Source of the DNA: a virus
IMG/VR virus record: IMGVR_UViG_3300048061_000822
Span: 1-63,824 of that record
Strand: one strand, 5' to 3'
DNA length: 63,824 bases
Shown: positions 31,808 through 40,219 of the stretch, one piece after another
Position numbering within the stretch: position 1 is the first letter of the stretch
How the letters are laid out: each line of letters starts with the position of its first letter
Program-made: the position numbers and the translations under genes
The notes under the pieces: generated by a model
What the model saw: only the letters and a program-made list of their open reading frames with translations
Told to the model about the DNA's origin: nothing
Database searches by the model: none

Positions 31808-32609
31808 TCTGCTACGCTTTCAGTTTGGTAATGCCAAGCTAAGTAAGTTAGTAGCTCACATATCACTACCATCAGGCTTCACCTGTCCAGGTGCTAGGGA
31901 ATGCTTGACTTATGCCAATCGCAAGACCCGTAAGATAAAAGATGGTCCCGAAGCTACCATACGATGCTATGCAGCTATGACCGAGGCACTATCCCCTGCT
32001 TATCACGATATTGTTTGGCATAACTTTGACCTAATAAATAAGGTCAGAAATGATGAGGATGCACTCTTCGAGTTATACTCAGAGAGTTTATCAATGATTC
32101 CTAATGCACTTATTGTTCGCAGTGGGGTTAGTGGTGACTTCTTCACTCAAGCTCAAGCCAATGCAGTTATGCGTTTAGCAGATGCTAATTCCAATATTCT
32201 ATTCTATGCCTACACTAAGTCAGTTCCCTTCTTTGAGGAACATTTGGATTGTGAGGGTAGAGTTCGTGATAACTTTATTGTTACTTGCTCCATTGGTGGC
32301 AAGCATGACGAGCTAGTTTATCGCAGGGAATACAAGTTTGCTCGTATCGTTAGAGACAAGGCACATGCAAGTGAGCTTGGTCTTGAATGCGACCATGATG
32401 ACACACTGGCAATGCTACCTGGTGCGAGTTTTGCACAACCCATTCATGGTGGTCAGCAAGCAGGCAGTGATTGGGGTAAGCATTCAAGAAAGAATGGATA
32501 CAACAAATCAACAAAAGACCCATTAATTGAGGTCAAAACATACAACATATGGAAGGAAGTAATACATGGCAGTACTAGAATTGAAAGAAACAGAGCCGTC
32601 CACGCCTAA
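31785..32609 (+). CDS. GP88-family protein
   Basis: A 274-residue member of the family named after mycobacteriophage gene product 88. Signature pieces: LLRFQFGNAKLSKLVAHISL, PSGFTCPGARECLTYAN with two Cys, IRCYAA, then VRSGVSGDFFTQAQANAV and ILFYAYTKSVPFF. The alternating strands (VSGDFF, FYAYTKS, IVTCSIGG) suggest a TIM-barrel-like fold. Biochemical function is unknown. A TGACCT-N8-AGGTCA palindrome lies within it at 32027-32046. Confidence 0.75.
   Translation: MNEITTPNLLRFQFGNAKLSKLVAHISLPSGFTCPGARECLTYANRKTRKIKDGPEATIRCYAAMTEALSPAYHDIVWHNFDLINKVRNDEDALFELYSESLSMIPNALIVRSGVSGDFFTQAQANAVMRLADANSNILFYAYTKSVPFFEEHLDCEGRVRDNFIVTCSIGGKHDELVYRREYKFARIVRDKAHASELGLECDHDDTLAMLPGASFAQPIHGGQQAGSDWGKHSRKNGYNKSTKDPLIEVKTYNIWKEVIHGSTRIERNRAVHA
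32027..32046. repeat. 20-bp palindrome inside GP88-like gene
   Basis: TGACCT-AATAAATA-AGGTCA, close to the intergenic consensus including the AATAAATW spacer, but encoding residues DLINKV. Confidence 0.5.
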
Positions 32610-33222
32610 GGACTTGTTCGGTTCAGACACTAACCAACCACAGCATATCGCACGAGTGTTATGGAATGCAGTAGATGATGTACTCAACTGCGAAGATGAG
32701 AATCTAGCATTCGCAATCACGGGTGCTCCCGGTATTGGTAAGACAACGATTGCTAACATAATCGCTGTTAAATTAACGGGTAGTCGATTTGCAGTAGAGA
32801 CAGAGAACGGTAAGGAAATTGGCGTTCAGCGTGTGCGTGACATGAAGATGGAGATGCACGACTCTAGCTTATTCTCTACCACAGGTCATAAATGCTGGAT
32901 AATCAATGAAGGCGACAAGATAACAGATGACGGACAGGTCGCCTTCCTATCATTACTAGACGAACAACCTAGCAAGTTCCATGTTATCGTTACATCCAAC
33001 GAGGAATTGGATGATTGGTCTGAACGATTCCATTCTCGATTCGAGGTCTACAATATACAAGCACCATGCATTGATGAAATCAGTGCAGGATTAACTAGCA
33101 GACTAGATGTAGACCCTAGGGTTGGGCAAGCTGCAGCCGAGCATTGTGGCGGTAATGTGCGACAAGCAATCAAAGAAATCAATGCGTGGAAGCGCAAAAA
33201 TAAACCATTAAAACTACTATGA
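32566..33222 (+). CDS. AAA+ ATPase (clamp-loader-like)
   Basis: A 218-residue ATPase. Walker A ITGAPGIGKTTIAN (about 47-60), Walker B region CWIINEGDKI (about 105-114, NEGD instead of DExx), sensor 1 VIVTSNEE (about 137-144), then an Arg-finger-like FHSRFEVY and a short lid (NVRQAIKEINAWK). The plan resembles RFC/DnaX-type clamp-loader small subunits. With no phage sliding clamp seen, it may act on the host clamp or another complex. Overlaps the GP88-like gene by 44 nt. Confidence 0.75.
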   Translation: MAVLELKETEPSTPKDLFGSDTNQPQHIARVLWNAVDDVLNCEDENLAFAITGAPGIGKTTIANIIAVKLTGSRFAVETENGKEIGVQRVRDMKMEMHDSSLFSTTGHKCWIINEGDKITDDGQVAFLSLLDEQPSKFHVIVTSNEELDDWSERFHSRFEVYNIQAPCIDEISAGLTSRLDVDPRVGQAAAEHCGGNVRQAIKEINAWKRKNKPLKLL

Positions 33223-33707
33223 AAATAAAATACAAAAAACGATTCAGGTGCATCCTGGTAGACTTAGCAATGATTGAGCGTACTATCAAAAAGCACGCTC
33301 CATTTATACTGGAACTACCTGCCCTAATGGATGACTCCGGTCAGCCCTTCAATGACCATCTCTGGCAATCATTCTCTAATATTGAGACTGCATGCGACAT
33401 AACTTGCGATGAAGTTGAAACCGAGTGGGAGGGTGGATTACCTACCTACGAGGAGTACACCAAGGATATGTCACTAAAGGAGAAACTAGAAATGTACTAT
33501 GATGCAGACATTGATTCTCCTGCTACCTCCTACAAATGGACATGCAAAGACATTGCTGAGATTGTTGACAATGCTGATTGGCTACCTGACTTCGAGAAAA
33601 AGTTTAAGGAGTACCTAGAGGAAAGGGAGTACATACAAGAACCTAAGGATACATCCATTGATGAGCAGACTGAGAGTTACACACCTCACAGGGAGGGAGA
33701 TGAATGA
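33219..33707 (+). CDS. Hypothetical protein
   Basis: A 162-residue acidic protein; N-terminal KKRFRCILVDLAMIERTIKK, then an acidic Trp/Tyr-containing body. ATGA overlap with the AAA+ gene suggests joint expression. No family recognised. Confidence 0.5.
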   Translation: MKIKYKKRFRCILVDLAMIERTIKKHAPFILELPALMDDSGQPFNDHLWQSFSNIETACDITCDEVETEWEGGLPTYEEYTKDMSLKEKLEMYYDADIDSPATSYKWTCKDIAEIVDNADWLPDFEKKFKEYLEEREYIQEPKDTSIDEQTESYTPHREGDE

Positions 33708-34132
33708 AGATTAGAGAAGATTATAAAATAGATTACAGTAAACCTGTAGAAGTATACAGAAACTTACACAAGAACTGCTACTCAGTTCGACAAGGTGGAT
33801 TGGTCAAAGCCCACACTGATGACATCTGCCTTAAGGAATGTAGCTTTCATGTTAACAAGAAAGGTAGGGACCGAGTCAGGAAGTTCAAGCGTAAGGAAGT
33901 ACACGCATGGGTTAAAGGTCTGATTCGACTACATCCCCTACAAAGGAAGGCACTTTTACCACTTCCGTTCGCCCCCCTTGATGAAATAGAATATCCACGC
34001 AAGGTAACCTACAATCCATACCATCAGGATGAGTTCATTGCACTAGAGAGAACGGGTGCATTCTCTGCTCACTTCGGGCCAATCAAATTCGCAGACATGG
34101 TAATACTTAACAAGGAAGGAATGTATATATGA
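33704..34132 (+). CDS. Conserved phage hypothetical (VYRNLHKxxxSVR type)
   Basis: A 142-residue protein. VEVYRNLHKNCYSVRQGGLV, VKAHTDDICLKEC and RVRKFKRKEVHAWVKG match a widespread phage/bacterial family in which this region forms a compact basic domain (about residues 15-75); function unknown. The remaining half (ALLPLPFAPLDEIEYPRKVT) looks beta-rich. ATGA overlaps on both sides. Confidence 0.65.
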   Translation: MKIREDYKIDYSKPVEVYRNLHKNCYSVRQGGLVKAHTDDICLKECSFHVNKKGRDRVRKFKRKEVHAWVKGLIRLHPLQRKALLPLPFAPLDEIEYPRKVTYNPYHQDEFIALERTGAFSAHFGPIKFADMVILNKEGMYI

Positions 34133-34386
34133 ATAAGCAAGTTGTTATGGTGTTTGACAATAGCCGTACACTCGAACTTTCAAGGGAAATGACCAAGCAT
34201 ACTTGGATGAATCCAGTTCGTGCCAAGACAGGTTCTGACCTACTCGTTCTTATAGAGGGAGGGTGTCAATGCATCATGGTTACTAGGGATAAGTTTGATA
34301 AAGCAATAAGGAAAAGAAATGCAGAGAAAAGAATGAAAGAACTAAGTGAAAATCTTTTTATTCTGTTTGATGAGGTGAACGCATGA
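34129..34386 (+). CDS. Hypothetical protein upstream of dpdA
   Basis: An 85-residue protein (MNKQVVMVFDNSRTLELSRE...), alpha/beta-like N-terminal half (DLLVLIEGGCQCIMVTRDKF) and a basic helix. ATGA overlap with dpdA. No family recognised. Confidence 0.5.
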   Translation: MNKQVVMVFDNSRTLELSREMTKHTWMNPVRAKTGSDLLVLIEGGCQCIMVTRDKFDKAIRKRNAEKRMKELSENLFILFDEVNA

Positions 34387-35261
34387 AAGAATACTATACA
34401 GGTATAGATGACCCTAAGCGCGCTTACTTACTTAATGAACATAAGAATATTGAGTTAGGCTTCATGCTCTCTACCAATCGCATAAAGAGTAGGAAGAAAG
34501 AAATACGCAACAAGGGTAAATGGATGCTCGATTCAGGTGCATTCACTCAGATTCTACAGCATGGCAAGTTTGTTATTTCTGAAGATAAATATGTGGAAAT
34601 CATCAAGCGACATGAAGATAAAAACCTAGTATGTGCAGTCACTCAGGACTATATGTGCGAGCCGTTTATCTTAGAGAAGACTGGCAAGACTGTTCGTGAG
34701 CATATCCGAATGACCGTTCAGAGATACTTTAATATCCTAAGAAAGATGCGTAAGGCAGGGTGCAGGACAATGCTACTTCCCGTACTGCAAGGCATAGATA
34801 CTCAGGACTACATTGAATGCTTGGATTTGTATGAAGAGGGATGGTGGAAGCTACAAAATACACACGGATTAATGTACAGGTTTGGCGGTGAAGAATTTGC
34901 CCGACCACATCGTATAGGATTTGGATCCATGTGTAAGCGTAACGGAAATCCAGGTGAGGTTGAGGCTATTATCGATCAGATGGAGTATCGACTAGCTAAC
35001 TTTCATATCCATCTATTTGGATTCAAAACTACCGGACTTAACTTCAAGTGGGAGATTGCATCAAGGATACATTCTGCTGACTCCTTTGCGTATAGCATGA
35101 GAGATAGAAAATACTATGCACATGAAGCACCTGAAATAAATGTCAGAACAAATGATTCACGGGCTAAACTTGCTATCGAGCATGGTAGAAAGATGGCAAA
35201 ACTCGTAGAAAAAACACAAACAACACTAAACCTAAACCTAGATTATGGAGTAACAGTATAA
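34383..35261 (+). CDS. dpdA: DpdA-like DNA 7-deazaguanine transglycosylase
   Basis: A 292-residue TGT-like (TIM-barrel) protein. Recognisable blocks: KWMLDSGAFTQI (about 46-57), LVCAVTQDYMCEPFIL (about 80-95), MLLPVLQGID, HRIGFGSMCKRNGNP, HLFGFKTTGLNF and SADSFAYSMR. These are the signature blocks of DpdA, which exchanges guanine in DNA for a 7-deazaguanine such as preQ0 and so protects phage DNA from restriction. No preQ0 biosynthesis genes (folE, queD, queE, queC types) are in the window, so precursor would come from the host. The UDG-like gene follows with TAATG overlap. Confidence 0.8.
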   Translation: MKEYYTGIDDPKRAYLLNEHKNIELGFMLSTNRIKSRKKEIRNKGKWMLDSGAFTQILQHGKFVISEDKYVEIIKRHEDKNLVCAVTQDYMCEPFILEKTGKTVREHIRMTVQRYFNILRKMRKAGCRTMLLPVLQGIDTQDYIECLDLYEEGWWKLQNTHGLMYRFGGEEFARPHRIGFGSMCKRNGNPGEVEAIIDQMEYRLANFHIHLFGFKTTGLNFKWEIASRIHSADSFAYSMRDRKYYAHEAPEINVRTNDSRAKLAIEHGRKMAKLVEKTQTTLNLNLDYGVTV

Positions 35262-35644
35262 TGGATAAAATATTATTCGTAGGAGAAAACAGAAGTCATC
35301 TCGCTAAGAAGATGAATGTAACATGGAAAGATGGCAGACTTGCCGCTAAACAACTATTCGATGCACTAGATGCTATCGGTTTCCCAAGAGACGCTTGCGA
35401 GTTCTGCAATTGGTTCGAGGGAGGAAAAGGCAAGGTGCGTAATTGGGAAGGTGGTATAGTTGCTATGGGTGCAAAAGTACAGAAAGCACTTAAAGCTGAG
35501 GGTATAGATTTTATACCAATCATTCACCCTGCCGCTCGAGGGGCAATCAGAAAAAAAGAAAGATACATAGAGCATATCAGAGATGCGTTGGATCAACTAG
35601 TGATTGTTGATGAGCGTTCATGCGATGGCTTTATTGTGACCTAA
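35261..35644 (+). CDS. Uracil-DNA-glycosylase-like protein, DpdA partner
   Basis: A 127-residue alpha/beta protein. ILFVGENRSHLAKKM (about 4-18), WKDGRLAAKQLFDALDAIGF and IHPAARGAIRKKERYIEHI (about 87-105) fit the compact UDG-like fold, with the His-Pro of the second motif. Small UDG-like genes are found beside dpdA in several phages. The exact base excised or recognised is unknown. Cotranscribed and overlapped with dpdA by one base. Confidence 0.65.
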   Translation: MDKILFVGENRSHLAKKMNVTWKDGRLAAKQLFDALDAIGFPRDACEFCNWFEGGKGKVRNWEGGIVAMGAKVQKALKAEGIDFIPIIHPAARGAIRKKERYIEHIRDALDQLVIVDERSCDGFIVT

Positions 35645-35656
35645 TAAATTAGATAT
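35637..35656. promoter_or_regulatory. 20-bp palindromic repeat, site 8
   Basis: TGACCT-AATAAATT-AGATAT. It spans the stop of the UDG-like gene and the start codon region of the next gene (ATG 35655). Confidence 0.6.
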
Positions 35657-35951
35657 GAATAAATGGATTATAGAAGACCGACCAGAAATGTGGAAGTCAC
35701 GGATGTTTATAGTGGAAACACTAGACACAGAGACTGACGAAAAATTAACCGAATGCTTATACACCTCCGCCCCTAAACATGTAATCAGGCATGTGCAGGG
35801 AAGACCAAAAGGTGGGTTTAAGAAACCACTTCACAACTACTGCATACTAAACCTTATAGAGATAACAGGAGGAGCATCACACGACTTCTGTTTACCTGAA
35901 TTTTTACCCATCATAATAGATGGGACACCATTAACAGATGAAGTTACCTAA
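35655..35951 (+). CDS. Hypothetical protein
   Basis: A 98-residue protein (MNKWIIEDRPEMWKSRMFIV...) with a probable beta-sheet N terminus and LIEITGGASHDFCLPEFL. The palindrome covers its translation start. It precedes the SF2 helicase by 2 nt. No family recognised. Confidence 0.55.
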   Translation: MNKWIIEDRPEMWKSRMFIVETLDTETDEKLTECLYTSAPKHVIRHVQGRPKGGFKKPLHNYCILNLIEITGGASHDFCLPEFLPIIIDGTPLTDEVT

Positions 35952-35953
35952 TT

Positions 35954-38449
35954 ATGGCTAAAGAAGAAAAACCAAAACCAAATGTCTACATAACCCCAAC
36001 GGGTTCACTGAGAATAAACCTAGAGGGTCTGACCGACTACTCACTTCGGTGGAAGTTACAGAAAGCACATGGTGCTACCGCGATGTCACTCACCACTACC
36101 CGCTCAGATCGGGAGTTGCTTACCAAGATGCTTGATGATTATGCATCCGGTAATCCTCACTACCTTATATCCGATGATGCAGCAGAGGCGATATCCGAAG
36201 CAGTTGACACATTAGGTCATATTCCTCCCCCTATCCTACCCCTTACGCCCTACGAGAAGTTGGGTGCCATTGATGACATTCAATATCTTGTCGCAAGTAA
36301 GACTGTGGGTAAGAAAGGTGATAAGGAATCTATCCATCTCACTAGAGGTTGTAGCTATAAAATTCTAGTCAGGGCATTGAGCTATCAAAAGTCATTTACT
36401 AGAAACAAAATGCACTACTCACCGAGGACGGGTACTACATATACCAAGCTACATGACTGTCAGCTTGAGGGTAAGGATACAGTGTTCAATGTCTATGATG
36501 ACAATAGTGTCAATTGGTCATTCAGAGAACATGCTGATAATACCTTTGAGCTATCCGATCGGGATGTATGGAAGTACTTTGACGAGCCGGATATATCAAC
36601 TATCAAGGAGACCAACCCTGATGATTATGAGCGTAATGCTGAGATGCTTGACTGGATGGAAGATATCGGTGGGTTCAAGTATTTCCCTGGTCAGCGTGAG
36701 TACCTCTCTCGTTTCTCCATCCTTGACTCAGGTGGTTGTTGTATTGAGACGGGTGGCGGTAAGACCTTAGCGGCATTCACCTTGTACTATCTCAAGCAGG
36801 CAAAGCGTGCGTGCTTTATTGTACCCAAGGGTACTAGTGTGGGTGAGGAGGGCAAAAAGCAGAAGTTCGACAATGCACCTCAATGGTTCAAGGAAGCTGA
36901 GAAGTTTGCACCTGATACTCCTGTATACAAATTATTCTCCAAGGAGGATTACTACAACCTACTCGATGAGAATGGCAAGTTACCCACGGGTATTTTCATC
37001 ACATATCCATCTGCCATGTTCAATAATGATAAAGCATTTGAGAATATGCCCAAGACCAAGAAGTGGAAGGAACTAGATGGCGAGGAATTATTCTGCAAGA
37101 AATATAATATTCCATTCAAGCCTGAGTATGGCATTCGATATACCACAGGTATTGGTGACGAGATAAATGGTTTCCATTGTATTGCCACTCCATCCCTTTC
37201 CACTTTGTGCAAGAGTCAATTCGATATGGTCATGCTCGATGAGGCACACCTTATCTGTAATCCAAATACCAATACCACTCAGGGTATTCTTCGTATGCAA
37301 CCAAGGTACAGGTATGCAATGACTGCCACTCCTATTACAAATATGTGTTACAATATATTTCCAATCATTGGTTGGTTGGCAGTTGATAACTGGAGGTATG
37401 AGCGTAGGCGTAACAATCGATGGCACTATGGACTAGAAGAGTTGGGTAGATTCAAATCTGCTCATGTCTCCAAGGAGCGTGACCTAACTGCTGAGGCAGA
37501 TGCTCACAAGGCTGGCGAGAACCCTCCATCACCCAAGGACAGTCCTGCTATTTCTCAGGTACCCAAGTTACTTTACTTACTACGCAAAACAATAGCTTAT
37601 ATGTCCAAGCAGGATATCAATCCTGACATGGTTAAGTGTAACCTAAATGTTGTTAAAGTCCCAATGGGTGAGCAACAACATGGGTTATACTCTCATTACT
37701 TACAGCGTAAGAATATTCCCATTGAGAATCCATTAGCCAAGGCAATGACTCAACAGACATATCTCAGAGGTGTATGCTCTGACCCTGCCACTGTTTCCTA
37801 CAATGATGTGGAGGGTAAGATTGTTACATCAAATTATAATTCCAAGACGGTATCCATTCTTAATCTGATATGCGACAATGTTCACAAGGGTGAACAGGTA
37901 GTGTTTGTTTCTGCCCGAAATGGTCAGATCGATGAGATGAAGAGAAGACTAGAGGATTCAGATATCAAATGCTCTATGATTCGTGGTGATGTCAAGGACC
38001 AGTCGGGTCAGGCATCAATGTTCAAGGCAGGCATGACTCAGGTGCTACTACTCAATATCTATTGTGCCGAGGCACATAGCTTTGGTAACTGTTCTCAGCT
38101 TATCATCGGTGCCCTTGAATGGAGTTATGGTAAGTATGCACAGGCTTGCGGTAGGATTTACAGACTAGATAGTCCTAAGGATTGCACCGTCAATGTTGTC
38201 CTTCATGAAAACACCATTGAGGAGCTACTCTTTGAGAAAGTAGCAAGCAAGGAAGATGGTGCAACTGTTTGCCTCAAGGGTGAGCATGGCGACCCCGAGC
38301 ACAAGATAGTGGATCCGGGTGAAATCCTTGCCGAACACTTTCAGAATTTTACCTCCAAAGGTCAGCACGATGTGATGAATGAGGAGGAATGTGAAAACCA
38401 ATGGCCTGAGTTACAGGCAAAACTAAAAGGAGATACAATACTATGCTAA
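35954..38449 (+). CDS. Superfamily 2 helicase (SNF2/DEAD-like)
   Basis: An 831-residue helicase. N-terminal domain (1-250) unrecognised; motif I CCIETGGGKTLAAF (about 262-275), motif II MVMLDEAHLI (about 424-433), motif III AMTATPITNM (about 453-462). The C-terminal RecA domain has VVFVSARNGQIDEM (about 650), GALEWSYGKYAQACGRIYRLDS with the QxxGRxxR-type motif VI (AQACGRIYR, about 730) and NTIEELLFEKV typical of SNF2-like enzymes. Phage SF2 proteins remodel replication or recombination intermediates or act on transcription complexes; which applies here is not known. Confidence 0.88.
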   Translation: MAKEEKPKPNVYITPTGSLRINLEGLTDYSLRWKLQKAHGATAMSLTTTRSDRELLTKMLDDYASGNPHYLISDDAAEAISEAVDTLGHIPPPILPLTPYEKLGAIDDIQYLVASKTVGKKGDKESIHLTRGCSYKILVRALSYQKSFTRNKMHYSPRTGTTYTKLHDCQLEGKDTVFNVYDDNSVNWSFREHADNTFELSDRDVWKYFDEPDISTIKETNPDDYERNAEMLDWMEDIGGFKYFPGQREYLSRFSILDSGGCCIETGGGKTLAAFTLYYLKQAKRACFIVPKGTSVGEEGKKQKFDNAPQWFKEAEKFAPDTPVYKLFSKEDYYNLLDENGKLPTGIFITYPSAMFNNDKAFENMPKTKKWKELDGEELFCKKYNIPFKPEYGIRYTTGIGDEINGFHCIATPSLSTLCKSQFDMVMLDEAHLICNPNTNTTQGILRMQPRYRYAMTATPITNMCYNIFPIIGWLAVDNWRYERRRNNRWHYGLEELGRFKSAHVSKERDLTAEADAHKAGENPPSPKDSPAISQVPKLLYLLRKTIAYMSKQDINPDMVKCNLNVVKVPMGEQQHGLYSHYLQRKNIPIENPLAKAMTQQTYLRGVCSDPATVSYNDVEGKIVTSNYNSKTVSILNLICDNVHKGEQVVFVSARNGQIDEMKRRLEDSDIKCSMIRGDVKDQSGQASMFKAGMTQVLLLNIYCAEAHSFGNCSQLIIGALEWSYGKYAQACGRIYRLDSPKDCTVNVVLHENTIEELLFEKVASKEDGATVCLKGEHGDPEHKIVDPGEILAEHFQNFTSKGQHDVMNEEECENQWPELQAKLKGDTILC

Positions 38450-38784
38450 TAAGCGATAATGTAAAAGAAGACATCAATAAACTGATACCATTTCTAGAGT
38501 ATGCAGCTAGTGAAGATACAGCGTATTGCGAAGACTACCGACCGGAGAATGGTATACTACATAACCACTGCGGTTGTGTTGCATATGTAATACAAAATAT
38601 GTTTGGAGGCGAACTTATGGGAGCCAAGAATCATATATGGAATCGCATTGAAGATATTGAATACGATGCAACCAAGGGTGATTTAATACCATCATATAAT
38701 GGTCATAAGTTGCCTGAAAGAAAAACAATCAACCCAAGATTCAAGGTGTTTGAAGAGAGGGTTAATAGCCAACTAAACCAATAA
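38443..38784 (+). CDS. YunG-like small protein
   Basis: A 113-residue protein. LHNHCGCVAYVIQNMFGGEL (about 36-55), then HIWNRIEDIEYDATK (about 61-75) follow the pattern of YunG-family proteins (GqC...AyvvqdxFGGe...HyWN...DlT), in which Cys, His and Asp are spaced as in papain-like folds. Enzymatic activity is unproven. Overlaps the helicase end by 7 nt. Confidence 0.6.
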   Translation: MLISDNVKEDINKLIPFLEYAASEDTAYCEDYRPENGILHNHCGCVAYVIQNMFGGELMGAKNHIWNRIEDIEYDATKGDLIPSYNGHKLPERKTINPRFKVFEERVNSQLNQ

Positions 38785-38788
38785 GACA

Positions 38789-39136
38789 ATGGATAATGAT
38801 AAACCAGGGGCCGGATGGGGAACTGAAGCGGAAGTATCAATAGAGTACGATAATGACAATTATTATCTACTCACCTGGGATGACCCTAGCTGTATGGAAA
38901 TCAGAAACACTAATCAAGTTATAGCTGCGCTTGCTACAAGTTTAGCAGAGGGTGAATATAGTTGGCAGATGCACAATAAAGGAAATGAACCTGATGCATC
39001 TAGGGATATCAAGGTACTCATGGATTGGCTTAATGCAGAGCAAGATGGAGCCGAACGATTCCCCTCAAATAACTTCATATCTGATGATTGCGGATATGTT
39101 TGGATAAGAAGAATACTAACTAAATACGAGGATTAA
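38789..39136 (+). CDS. Hypothetical acidic protein
   Basis: A 115-residue protein (MDNDKPGAGWGTEAEVSIEY...) with a short beta segment and a Trp-rich C-terminal half. No family recognised. Confidence 0.5.
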   Translation: MDNDKPGAGWGTEAEVSIEYDNDNYYLLTWDDPSCMEIRNTNQVIAALATSLAEGEYSWQMHNKGNEPDASRDIKVLMDWLNAEQDGAERFPSNNFISDDCGYVWIRRILTKYED

Positions 39137-39138
39137 TT

Positions 39139-39417
39139 ATGAGAAACCCTGAAAAATATTGGACTGACAGTGCTACTAAGGCATTAGTCGGTAGAAAGAT
39201 AGTCAAGGTTCAGTACATGACTAAAGATAACGCAAAGGAATCAGATTGGTTTCAAAGACCAATATTCCTGATACTAGATGATGGTTCTTTCCTGTTCCCC
39301 CAATCAGATGATGAGGGGAATGATGGAGGAGCATTAGGTCATTCATCACCTGACGAAAAACTAAACGAGGATGGATATTACCATCAACCTATATACCCAG
39401 TACTAAGAACCCATTAA
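39139..39417 (+). CDS. Conserved hypothetical (LDDGxxxxPxxDDEGN type)
   Basis: A 92-residue protein. LVGRKIVKVQYMT, then RPIFLILDDGSFLFPQSDDE followed by GNDGGALGH match a small conserved family in phages and bacteria in which this loop is invariant. Function unknown. Confidence 0.6.
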   Translation: MRNPEKYWTDSATKALVGRKIVKVQYMTKDNAKESDWFQRPIFLILDDGSFLFPQSDDEGNDGGALGHSSPDEKLNEDGYYHQPIYPVLRTH

Positions 39418-39419
39418 TT

Positions 39420-39767
39420 ATGAAAATAGTAAAACAACACAAAAATAGATCCGTCCATTCTGAGGAGTTTGGAATATTCTCAGGCAAGACATTGGCTGAT
39501 ATTAAAGTAGGTATTAATGAAACCGGATGCACTCACGGAGGTACTAATGACATGATTGACTATATTAAGGTAGGTGACACAAGTCATGGAGCATTCCTTT
39601 GGTTTGATGATATACAGGAAGCTGAAATACTTGGCAGGAAACTTATTGAGTATGCTGAGGAAGCTGAGTCCAGATTATGGAAGGCAAATGAAGAAGCTCG
39701 TTACGGTGACTGCGAAGATGCTGATGCTGAAGCTAGAGCACAGGAAGAAAGGTCTCGGAGGGAATGA
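39420..39767 (+). CDS. Hypothetical acidic helical protein
   Basis: A 115-residue protein: N-terminal mixed region with HGGTNDMIDYIKVGD, then a long Glu/Ala/Arg helix at the C terminus. ATGA overlap with the next gene. No family recognised. Confidence 0.5.
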   Translation: MKIVKQHKNRSVHSEEFGIFSGKTLADIKVGINETGCTHGGTNDMIDYIKVGDTSHGAFLWFDDIQEAEILGRKLIEYAEEAESRLWKANEEARYGDCEDADAEARAQEERSRRE

Positions 39768-40204
39768 ACGAATGCTTACAAGTAGATGATGAGATATTTA
39801 ATGATAAATATTCTTTTGTTATATGTCCGAGAAGTAAAAAGCTATACAAAGAACCTAATTGGATTCGGACTTTCAACCCTAAGCATATACATAGTTACTA
39901 CTCCGCTGACACTATTGCTGAAAAAGGTACTGCTAGAATATGGAAATATAATAATAAGTGCTATATAGTTACATCTTGGTATAACGGACCTAAGTGCGTT
40001 GAGGTAGTTCCATTTTGCTCATCTATGCCAAATCGAAAGTACGGAGAGGAATTAACTGACTGCATTATGGATTATTATAATTCTAAAAATTTTTACACTG
40101 GCATGAAAATAAAATCAGGTAAGAATTTTTATATATGCAATGGAAAGAACTATCTAATCAAAAGCAGTAGTCAGCAATTAGAATTGACTGACCTAACATA
40201 TTAG
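39764..40204 (+). CDS. Hypothetical protein before integrase 2
   Basis: A 146-residue Tyr/Lys/Asn-rich protein with VICPRSKKLYKEPNWIRTF and CYIVTSWYNGPKCVEVVPF. More AT-rich than its neighbours. Its stop falls in palindrome site 9. No family recognised. Confidence 0.5.
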   Translation: MNECLQVDDEIFNDKYSFVICPRSKKLYKEPNWIRTFNPKHIHSYYSADTIAEKGTARIWKYNNKCYIVTSWYNGPKCVEVVPFCSSMPNRKYGEELTDCIMDYYNSKNFYTGMKIKSGKNFYICNGKNYLIKSSSQQLELTDLTY

Positions 40205-40208
40205 TACA
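40189..40208. promoter_or_regulatory. 20-bp palindromic repeat, site 9
   Basis: TGACCT-AACATATT-AGTACA, imperfect right arm. It lies 11 nt upstream of the second recombinase start. Confidence 0.5.
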
Positions 40209-40219
40209 CAAAGTATCAC

